Shown here: piece after piece, positions 1-5,204 of the stretch
How the letters are laid out: the number at the start of each line of letters is the position of its first letter
Position numbering within the stretch: position 1 is the stretch's first letter
From: Treponema sp. UBA1793
Lineage (GTDB): Bacteria; Spirochaetota; Spirochaetia; Treponematales; Treponemataceae
Assembly (NCBI GenBank): GCA_002314445.1
Contig: DCFX01000052.1
Coordinates: 1-26,200, forward strand
Direction of reading: 5' to 3'
DNA: 26,200 bases
Made by a program: the position numbers and the translations under genes
The notes under the pieces: generated by a model
The model's database searches: none
What the model saw: the letters and a program-made list of their open reading frames with translations, nothing else
What the model was told of the DNA's origin: nothing

Positions 1-2
1 AC

Positions 3-596
3 ATGGCATACGTTTTTCAGATGCTCGCATCGGCAGTTAATATCTATGCATTTTTATGCTTTATCAGAATCATCCTTACATGGATTCCGGGAGCGTCATA
101 TTCCGGTTTCGGGCGGTTTCTTTCAAATATCTGCGATCCATTCCTGAATATTTTCCGCGGTGTCCGCTGGATGCAGGTCGGCAGCCTTGATTTTTCACCG
201 GCAGTCTCTATCGGCCTGCTCTATGCGCTTTCCTCAATTCTCAGCAACATAGCTGTTACCGGACGTATTTATTTCGGCGGTATACTTGCAATCTTCATAG
301 GCATGTTATGGTCAATTTTTGCCTCTCTTATGGGCTTCCTGCTTATCCTGCTTATCATCAGATTTATCGCGATGCTTACGCAGAAACGTTCGAACTACTA
401 CGGGTCGTTCTGGTCCCAGCTTGATTACGCACTTGAACCATTCGTGCATCGTTTTACGAAATTCCTTTCAAACGGTAAATTCCAGAGTTACAGAAACGCT
501 GTTCTTATTACGATTGTAATGCTGATCATGCTGCTCGTAGGCGGGCAGGTTCTTATGAATTTCTTCATCCACCTCGTGCAGAAAATACCGTTCTAG
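3..596 (+). CDS. YggT family integral membrane protein
   Basis: This 197-residue protein is very hydrophobic and has the two-part YggT layout. A first membrane unit covers about residues 1-50 and contains the segment IRIILTWIPG. A second begins near residue 95. Both are followed by similar 'D..L.PF...' stretches (ICDPFLNIFRG near 43-53 and LDYALEPFVHRF near 140-151), as expected for a duplicated YggT domain. YggT proteins sit in the inner membrane; their role is poorly defined, with links to osmotic stress, cell division and placement of envelope machinery. The ATG lies two bases inside the window, so no ribosome binding site can be seen and the true start could be further upstream. Only nine bases separate its stop from recG, so the two are probably co-transcribed. 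I am sure of the family, less so of the start. Confidence 0.85.
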   Translation: MAYVFQMLASAVNIYAFLCFIRIILTWIPGASYSGFGRFLSNICDPFLNIFRGVRWMQVGSLDFSPAVSIGLLYALSSILSNIAVTGRIYFGGILAIFIGMLWSIFASLMGFLLILLIIRFIAMLTQKRSNYYGSFWSQLDYALEPFVHRFTKFLSNGKFQSYRNAVLITIVMLIMLLVGGQVLMNFFIHLVQKIPF

Positions 597-605
597 AAGG
601 GCACC

Positions 606-2825
606 GTGAAACTCGCTGACATAAAAAACCCGGTCAGCACACTTCCCGGTGTCGGACCGTCAGCAGCAAAACTTTTTGCAAAACTCAACGTCTTTACGGT
701 GGCCGATCTGCTCACCTTTTATCCGAAAGATTACGAAGACCGCACACAGCGTGTTCCACTCTCACAATTCCGCCAGTCAAAAGTACACTGCGCGGCAGTT
801 GTTACGGCGCACGAATGGTTCGGCTACGGGCGGATGAAGACGCTGAAACTCGTCATATCCGACGGAACTATGGATGCGCAGCTTATCGCGTTCAACCGGT
901 CGTTTCTTGAAAAACAGCTGCCTGTCGGCACTGTTATTTCCGTCACCGGAACGTTTGAAATAAAATACGGTGCACTCCAAAGCACATCGTTCGAAATAAC
1001 CAGGCTGGAAGAAAACGGAAACATTGCGGACTTTCAGAATACCGCGCTGCCCGATTCGGGCGTCCTGCCGGTGTATCCGCTTACCGAAGGGCTCAATCAG
1101 AAAAATGTACGAAAAACGATTGCGGCTGCACTGCGCGAATACGGACTGGGCATAGAGAATGAACTCCCTGCCGGTATCGCAGCCTCCCGCAGACTGCTTT
1201 CAAAACGGGATGCGCTGCGTTTTGTCCACGAGCCTGAAACAATCGCACAGGCCATGGAAGCCCGCCGGACACTCATATTTGAGGAGCTGTTCAACTTCCA
1301 GTGCATCATTGCAAAACGCGCATGGGAGCATAAGGGTGCGGTTCCCGCTGCGGCACTTACGGCCGACCCCTGCAGCGGCAGTACTACGGAACTCACACAG
1401 GAAACGTTTGCTGCATCGCTTTCCCCTCTGCAGAAGGAGCTGCTTAAACGCCTTCCGTTTCCGCTTACGGCCGACCAGCAGAAAGTCATCATTGAAATGG
1501 ATAACGATATTGACCGCGGATACCGCGAGAGGGCTGCACTGCTGAACGACACGGAAAGCGGAAAAAGGGATACTGAACGGAAACCTGTGTTTACGATGGC
1601 CCGGCTGCTGCAGGGAGACGTGGGTTCGGGAAAAACGCTTGTTGCTTTTTTTGCATGCCTCAGGGTCATAAGCTGGAAAGGCCAGTGCGCCATCATGGCA
1701 CCGACGGAACTGCTTGCACGGCAGCATGCGGAAACAGCAGCCCGCCTGCTTGAACCGCTCGGAATACGCGTTGCCTTTCTTACCGGCAACGTAAAGGCCG
1801 CGGGCCGTTCGCAGCTTCTCAAACAACTGAAAGACGGAAACATAGATATTGTAATCGGAACGCATGCGCTTTTTTCGCAGCAGGTACAGTACAACGATTT
1901 GCAGCTTGCTGTCATAGACGAACAGCACCGGTTCGGCGTGCTGCAGCGCCAGTCAATCGTTGAAAAAGGCAGGCAGCTTGCCGGAACGTCGTCTTACACC
2001 CTCCATCTGCTTATGATGAGCGCGACGCCTATTCCGCAGACGCTTGCCCTTACAGTGTTCGGCGATCTCGACGTCTCTGTTCTGCATACCATGCCAAAGG
2101 GAAGAAAACCGGTGACAACGTACCTTGTGGCAGAAGGGCACGAATCGAACGCATACGAGGCAGTACGCAGAGAACTGGCAGCCGGCCGCCAGGCGTATTT
2201 TGTCTATCCGGCAATAGAGGCGGACGACCGCACATATGATGAAAATGAAGAGCCGGTACCCGGTTCTGACGCTGAACATACACCGGCTCAAAAAACCGCC
2301 CCAAAATCTGCGGAAGAAATGTTTGCATACCTTTCGCAGCAGGTATACCCGGAGTTCAAGTGTGCGCTTGTCCATTCACGTGTGGGAGAAGAGGAACAGG
2401 TAGCAGCTTTGAATGCTTTCCGTGACGGCAGCATACAAATACTCGCCGCAACTACTGTTATAGAAGTCGGCGTCGACGTTCCGAATGCGACGTGCATCGT
2501 AGTTGAACAGGCCGAACGTTTCGGACTTGCCCAGCTCCACCAGCTGCGCGGCCGCGTGGGACGCAGCGATGTACAGTCATACTGTTTTCTCATTTACAGC
2601 AAAAATATAAAGGAAGCGGGCATTCAGCGCATGAAGGTTATGCGCGAGAGCACGGACGGCTTCCTGATTGCGGAACAGGATTTAAAACTGCGCGGTCCGG
2701 GTGAAGTAACAGGTACACTCCAGGCAGGCACTCTGCAGCTGGGAATCGCGGATATAGAGCGGGACAGGGATATTCTGGTACAGGCTCGTACCGATGCATT
2801 TTCTTACATGAAATCAATTTTATAA
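606..2825 (+). CDS. recG: ATP-dependent DNA helicase RecG
   Basis: RecG remodels stalled replication forks and branch-migrates Holliday junctions. The N-terminal wedge/OB region is present (NPVSTLPGVGPSAAKLFAKL near residues 8-27, then YPKDYEDR). The Walker A motif GDVGSGKT is at 337-344, the RecG-type DEQH box (DEQHRFG) at 438-444, and the C-terminal motif RGRVGRS near 648-654. The protein has 739 residues against about 690 in most RecG. The extra length comes from two low-conservation inserts, near residues 300-332 just before Walker A and near 540-565 between the helicase lobes. Neither carries a motif I recognise. The start is GTG at 606, with AGAAGG at 595-600 as ribosome binding site overlapping the stop of the upstream gene. 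I see no clear terminator in the 128 bases after the stop. Confidence 0.97.
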   Translation: MKLADIKNPVSTLPGVGPSAAKLFAKLNVFTVADLLTFYPKDYEDRTQRVPLSQFRQSKVHCAAVVTAHEWFGYGRMKTLKLVISDGTMDAQLIAFNRSFLEKQLPVGTVISVTGTFEIKYGALQSTSFEITRLEENGNIADFQNTALPDSGVLPVYPLTEGLNQKNVRKTIAAALREYGLGIENELPAGIAASRRLLSKRDALRFVHEPETIAQAMEARRTLIFEELFNFQCIIAKRAWEHKGAVPAAALTADPCSGSTTELTQETFAASLSPLQKELLKRLPFPLTADQQKVIIEMDNDIDRGYRERAALLNDTESGKRDTERKPVFTMARLLQGDVGSGKTLVAFFACLRVISWKGQCAIMAPTELLARQHAETAARLLEPLGIRVAFLTGNVKAAGRSQLLKQLKDGNIDIVIGTHALFSQQVQYNDLQLAVIDEQHRFGVLQRQSIVEKGRQLAGTSSYTLHLLMMSATPIPQTLALTVFGDLDVSVLHTMPKGRKPVTTYLVAEGHESNAYEAVRRELAAGRQAYFVYPAIEADDRTYDENEEPVPGSDAEHTPAQKTAPKSAEEMFAYLSQQVYPEFKCALVHSRVGEEEQVAALNAFRDGSIQILAATTVIEVGVDVPNATCIVVEQAERFGLAQLHQLRGRVGRSDVQSYCFLIYSKNIKEAGIQRMKVMRESTDGFLIAEQDLKLRGPGEVTGTLQAGTLQLGIADIERDRDILVQARTDAFSYMKSIL

Positions 2826-2918
2826 CAAAAAATGATTCACCTTACCAAAAGGTTGCAATACGTAAACCTCTTAAGAATGCCGTCTCTTATACCGGAAAAG
2901 TATATAACAGCTATCAGC

Positions 2919-2947
2919 TTGCTATTTGCAGGATATTGTCATACAAT
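2919..2947 (+). promoter_or_regulatory. Sigma-70 type promoter of the toxin-antitoxin pair
   Basis: The -35 box TTGCTA (2919-2924) and -10 box TACAAT (2942-2947) are separated by exactly 17 bases. Transcription should begin about 7 bases downstream, at or next to the antitoxin ATG at 2954, so the message may lack a leader. A weak inverted repeat (TATAC 2888-2892, GTATA 2900-2904) lies just upstream and might bind the antitoxin, but it is too short to rely on. Confidence 0.6.
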
Positions 2948-2953
2948 GCAGTC

Positions 2954-3259
2954 ATGGCACGAACATCAAATATTTTTGCCCGGGTTGAACCGGAAGTAAA
3001 AGAACAAGCTGAAGAAATCCTCGGTAAATTAGGCATACCTATGTCTAATGCAATAGATGTGTTTCTCAGACAGGTAATCTATCAGCAGGGCATTCCCTTT
3101 GATATGAAGTTACCTGCGTCTTTACCGTTGAATATAAACTCGTTATCCGAAGAACAGTTTAACAAAGAAATAAATGCCGGTATTGCAGATATTGAAGCAG
3201 GGCGTGTAATTTCTGCGGAGGATGTCCGCAAAGAAATGAGCCGAAAATACTCTATATGA
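2954..3259 (+). CDS. Type II antitoxin, RelB/DinJ family
   Basis: This 101-residue protein starts MARTSNIFARVEPEVKEQAE, the typical beginning of DinJ/RelB antitoxins: a ribbon strand (about residues 4-13) followed by two helices (14-27 and 30-42), ending in the family hallmark GIPFD (46-50). The N-terminal part forms a ribbon-helix-helix DNA-binding dimer; the acidic C-terminal tail should wrap the toxin. An in-frame TTG at 2936 would add six residues, but it lies upstream of the -10 box, so ATG 2954 is preferred. No Shine-Dalgarno sequence precedes it. Its stop overlaps the toxin start by four bases (ATGA). The gene is visibly more AT-rich than recG, which fits acquisition by transfer. The family is confident; the target toxin is inferred from position. 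Confidence 0.9.
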   Translation: MARTSNIFARVEPEVKEQAEEILGKLGIPMSNAIDVFLRQVIYQQGIPFDMKLPASLPLNINSLSEEQFNKEINAGIADIEAGRVISAEDVRKEMSRKYSI

Positions 3260-3576
3260 CGAAGTGGAATGTCCAATATACAAAAAAATCAGAAGAAGAT
3301 TTAATATCAATATATAAATATATTGCGAATATTTTGCAGGAACCTGTTATAGCAGGAAAACAGGTAAGTCGTATTATGGATGCAATTGAACAGCTTGATG
3401 AATTTCCATTGCGATACCATATGTATGAGAAAGAACCGTGGAAGTCAAAGGGGCTTCGCGTACTGTCTATAAATAAGTACCTTGCTTTTTATATTCCTGA
3501 TGAAACGAAGAACACAGTAACGATTGTCAGAATAATGTATGGCGGCAGGGATATTGATACTGAGATCAACAAGTAA
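3256..3576 (+). CDS. Type II toxin, RelE/ParE superfamily
   Basis: A 106-residue protein with the compact RelE/ParE fold signature. An N-terminal strand (KWNVQYTKKSEEDL) is followed by a two-helix hairpin, a central region with LDEFPLRYHMY, and a C-terminal beta sheet ending in the common VRIMYGGRDID block (near 91-101). Members either cut mRNA on the ribosome (RelE) or poison DNA gyrase (ParE). The sequence alone does not tell which, although the C-terminal YGGRD block is frequent among ParE-like proteins. The ATG overlaps the antitoxin stop, so translation is probably coupled. Codon use and base composition are AT-rich like the antitoxin and unlike recG or the sigma factor gene, suggesting the pair moved in together. 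Confidence 0.9.
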   Translation: MTKWNVQYTKKSEEDLISIYKYIANILQEPVIAGKQVSRIMDAIEQLDEFPLRYHMYEKEPWKSKGLRVLSINKYLAFYIPDETKNTVTIVRIMYGGRDIDTEINK

Positions 3577-3590
3577 AACGTATTACTATC

Positions 3591-3640
3591 GTATAACAAG
3601 TGCGCATACTCAGCCATTTCATTACGGCTCGCGGGCATAA
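3591..3640 (+). other. Possible degenerate integron attC-like site
   Basis: Fifteen bases after the toxin stop there is GTATAACAAGTGCGC, then AGCC, a 10-base loop, GGCT and CGCGGGCATAA. The layout, a TAACAA core followed by nested imperfect arms, resembles the 5' half and central stem of an integron attC site. The closing GTTRRRY box is missing directly after the right arm; a GTTATGC occurs only at 3676-3682. Treponema denticola is known to carry a chromosomal integron, so a cassette remnant is conceivable. Arm pairing is poor, so this stays tentative. Confidence 0.2.
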
Positions 3641-3666
3641 AAAAACCGCACCATATAGGGTGCGGT
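3638..3666 (-). terminator. Rho-independent terminator of the sigma factor gene
   Basis: On the minus strand an 8-bp perfect stem (ACCGCACC 3645-3652 with GGTGCGGT 3659-3666) and a 6-base loop are followed directly by a run of seven T. It begins about 20 bases after the stop of the sigma factor gene. The hairpin may also slow transcripts leaving the toxin gene from the other side, but that side has no T-run. Confidence 0.88.
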
Positions 3667-3686
3667 CGTTCAGCTGTTATGCAGGT

Positions 3687-4526
3687 TTATGCAACATATG
3701 ATTCAAGCTGTCTCATTCTTGTCGGGTGCTGCATTCTGACTATGGCATGTTTTTCTATCTGGCGGATGCGTTCCTTTGTAAGGTTGCATTTGTCACCGAC
3801 TTCCTTAAGTGACATCGGTTTTGTACCGCCAAGGCCATAGCGCAGGCGGAGAACTTTTGCTTCATTCGGTTTCAGCGTGTTGAGCACACTGTCTATATCT
3901 TTCCGCATCTCGCTTGTCATTACGGCTTCATCAGGATCCGCATAGCGCTCATCTTCAATAAAATCACCTACAGCCGCATGGTCATTTTCTGCACTGTGAA
4001 CCTGTGCATCAAGCGAAACCATATCGCGGGAAATGTTGATCATCTCGCGCACATGCTCTCTCGGCATATTGAGCATCTTTGCGACTTCCACAAACTCTTC
4101 TTCCTCTGTTTTATCACCGGTTACCGCCTTGCGTGCGTGTTCAATCTGTACAAGTTCGTTGGCTCTGTTGAGCGGCAGGCGGATTGCACGGCTCTTTTCG
4201 CAAATAGCTTTGAGGATGGACTGACGTATCCACCATACTGCATACGAAATAAAGTGATATCCTTTATCAACATCAAACCTGTCGATGGCAGTCAAAAGGC
4301 CTATGTTTCCTTCGCTGATAAGGTCTGAAAGGTCAAGTCCGTGATTCTGATATTTTTTTGCAACGTTTACAACGAAACGCAGATTCGCCTTTACAATTTT
4401 ATTTTTTGCGGCTGCATCGCCGTTCTTTGCTTTCAGAGCAAGATCTGTCTCTTCTTCACGAGTAAGAAGCGGGATTTTATTGATGTCTTTAAGATACATA
4501 GCTAAAATGTTTTCATCATTTGTCAT
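3687..4526 (-). CDS. Alternative sigma-70 family RNA polymerase sigma factor (group 2 / RpoS-like size)
   Basis: A 279-residue sigma factor without region 1.1. Region 1.2 covers about residues 4-36 (ENILAMYLKDINKIPLL). Region 2 covers 41-110, with core-binding and -10-recognising segments including NLRFVVNVAKKYQ, DLISEGNIGLL and YAVWWIRQSI. Region 3 is about 118-195. Region 4.2 holds the -35-binding helix-turn-helix at about 238-268 (MSLKEVGDKCNLTKERIRQI). A primary treponemal RpoD would be much longer, so this is an accessory factor, close in size to Borrelia RpoS. The start ATG has a good ribosome binding site (AGGGGTG at 4534-4540). A sequence matching the sigma-54 consensus lies just upstream, with an expected leader of about 18 bases. 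A minus-strand terminator follows the stop, so the gene is its own transcription unit. The regulon is unknown; calling it RpoS would be an inference. Confidence 0.92.
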   Translation of the reverse strand: MTNDENILAMYLKDINKIPLLTREEETDLALKAKNGDAAAKNKIVKANLRFVVNVAKKYQNHGLDLSDLISEGNIGLLTAIDRFDVDKGYHFISYAVWWIRQSILKAICEKSRAIRLPLNRANELVQIEHARKAVTGDKTEEEEFVEVAKMLNMPREHVREMINISRDMVSLDAQVHSAENDHAAVGDFIEDERYADPDEAVMTSEMRKDIDSVLNTLKPNEAKVLRLRYGLGGTKPMSLKEVGDKCNLTKERIRQIEKHAIVRMQHPTRMRQLESYVA

Positions 4527-4554
4527 AGTTTAACACCCCTTATGCTTTTTATAT

Positions 4555-4570
4555 AGCAATTATCGTGCCA
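4555..4570 (-). promoter_or_regulatory. Sigma-54 (-24/-12) promoter, perfect consensus
   Basis: The minus strand reads TGGCACGATAATTGCT. This fits the sigma-54 consensus TGGCACRNNNNTTGCW at every specified position, with the required spacing between the GG and GC dinucleotides. The predicted transcription start is near 4544, leaving a leader of about 18 bases that contains the ribosome binding site of the sigma factor gene. I found no convincing sigma-70 promoter for this gene: a TATATA nearby lacks a proper -35 at the right distance. Sigma-54 promoters need an enhancer-binding ATPase. An imperfect inverted repeat at 4598-4630 is the only candidate enhancer I noticed. Confidence 0.85.
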
Positions 4571-4613
4571 TCTACTGTAAAAAAAAGAAAAAATATGCTG
4601 TTATTTTATATTT

Positions 4614-4622
4614 TGTTATAAT
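4614..4622 (+). promoter_or_regulatory. Extended -10 promoter element
   Basis: TGTTATAAT is a perfect extended -10 (TGnTATAAT). No good -35 hexamer lies 16-18 bases upstream, which extended -10 promoters tolerate. It points towards the terminator-like hairpin at 4688-4720 and would start a transcript near 4629. Confidence 0.4.
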
Positions 4623-4628
4623 ATAAAC

Positions 4629-4720
4629 AGATATAAAGAACTGACGGATTCTCCGCTCTCTCTTCCTGATCCATTTTTTCTGACAGCAAGTCCCGGCACT
4701 GATAAATTGGGGACTTTTTT
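4629..4720 (+). ncRNA. Candidate small RNA of about 90 nt
   Basis: Bounded by the extended -10 element at 4614-4622 and a hairpin with T-run ending at 4720. Inside lies a short CGGA-TTC-TCCG hairpin followed by a pyrimidine-rich single-stranded stretch (CTCTCTCTTCCT). No open reading frame with a ribosome binding site is visible. The call rests only on promoter plus terminator; expression is untested, and the boundaries are estimates. Confidence 0.25.
4688..4720 (+). terminator. Terminator-like hairpin upstream of groES
   Basis: AAGTCCC (4688-4694) pairs with GGGACTT (4710-4716) across a 15-base loop, and T continues to 4720. It faces the plus strand although no plus-strand protein gene lies upstream between it and the toxin gene. 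It could end a small RNA or insulate the groES promoter. Confidence 0.55.
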
Positions 4721-4744
4721 ACGCAGCAATATAAAATTTACATC

Positions 4745-4771
4745 AAAATGGGCGTTTTTGACCCATTTTTT
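4745..4771 (+). terminator. Second terminator-like hairpin upstream of groES
   Basis: AAAATGGG (4745-4752) pairs perfectly with CCCATTTT (4762-4769) around a 9-base loop, followed by more T. It ends 14 bases before the -35 box of groES. On the minus strand the downstream sequence is less T-rich, so plus orientation is favoured. Confidence 0.55.
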
Positions 4772-4784
4772 ATCCTGTTTTTTA

Positions 4785-4814
4785 TTGACGATTAACAGCA
4801 AAAATCCGTATATT
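4785..4814 (+). promoter_or_regulatory. Sigma-70 promoter of groES
   Basis: -35 TTGACG (4785-4790), 18-base spacer, -10 TATATT (4809-4814). The predicted start is near 4821, leaving a leader of about 59 bases. That leader contains an AT-rich inverted repeat (TGATTT 4832-4837 with AAATCA 4853-4858) just before the ribosome binding site. No CIRCE element (TTAGCACTC-N9-GAGTGCTAA) is visible. Confidence 0.65.
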
Positions 4815-4879
4815 ATATAAAAGAAGTCGTTTGATTTCATATTTTAATTATTAAATCATAATGTATAGGAGCTGACATA

Positions 4880-5155
4880 ATGACTATCAAACCGTTGGCA
4901 GACAGAGTTCTTGTAAAGAACGAAAAGGCCGAAACAAAAACAGCTTCAGGAATCATTATTCCGGAAGCAGCACAGGAAAAGACACAGACAGCAACAGTTA
5001 TTGCGGTCGGTCCGGGAACGGAAGAGGATAAGATTACGGTAAAAGCCGGTGATCATATCATGTATGACAAATATGCCGGAACACAGGTCAAGATCAACAA
5101 TGAAGATCATCTTATTCTCAAGATGAGCGACATTATTGCTGTTATTGAAAAATAA
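4880..5155 (+). CDS. groES: Co-chaperonin GroES (Hsp10)
   Basis: A 91-residue GroES, the usual length. It begins MTIKPLADRVLVKNEKAETK, followed by the mobile loop that contacts GroEL (TASGIIIPEAAQEKTQ, about 21-36). The conserved VIAVGPG (40-46) and the C-terminal DIIAVIE strand (84-90) are also present. Seven copies cap the GroEL cage during folding in the cytoplasm. The ATG is preceded by AGGAG at 4867-4871 with 8-base spacing. It has its own promoter and a strong terminator, so it is monocistronic. groEL lies over 7 kb away on the other strand, with several unrelated genes in between, instead of directly downstream as in most bacteria. Confidence 0.98.
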   Translation: MTIKPLADRVLVKNEKAETKTASGIIIPEAAQEKTQTATVIAVGPGTEEDKITVKAGDHIMYDKYAGTQVKINNEDHLILKMSDIIAVIEK

Positions 5156-5176
5156 CGGGATTCCTGCGTTGAAACT

Positions 5177-5204
5177 ACCGGTGCCGCACAGCACCGGTTT
5201 TTTT
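5177..5204 (+). terminator. Rho-independent terminator of groES
   Basis: ACCGGTGC (5177-5184) and GCACCGGT (5191-5198) form a perfect GC-rich 8-bp stem with a 6-base loop, followed by seven T. It starts 22 bases after the groES stop and confirms a single-gene transcript. The opposing TPR gene ends at 5203, inside the T-run. Confidence 0.95.

Larger units (their letters stand above)
4571..4784. other. Non-coding stretch between the sigma factor gene and the groES promoter
   Basis: No credible gene is present. The stretch is AT-rich and holds, in order: an A-rich tract; an imperfect inverted repeat (CTGTT 4598-4602 with AACAG 4626-4630, and inner TATATT/AATATA); an extended -10 on the plus strand (4614-4622); a small CGGA/TCCG hairpin; and two terminator-like hairpins (4688-4720 and 4745-4771). 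A 74-codon open frame on the minus strand has no ribosome binding site and crosses these elements, so it is not counted. Confidence 0.7.

Noticed and set aside
1097..1928. Long antisense open frames inside recG (272 and 242 codons)
   Set aside because: They are shadows of a GC-richer coding sequence, Ser/Arg/Cys-rich, with no ribosome binding sites. recG itself is unambiguous.
2936..2953. A TTG start adding six residues to the antitoxin
   Set aside because: The codon lies upstream of and partly next to the -10 box, so it would not be in the message. ATG 2954 matches the family start.
4616..4840. 74-codon open frame on the minus strand upstream of the sigma factor gene
   Set aside because: It has no ribosome binding site, crosses two terminator-like hairpins and the groES promoter, and shows no protein-like pattern.
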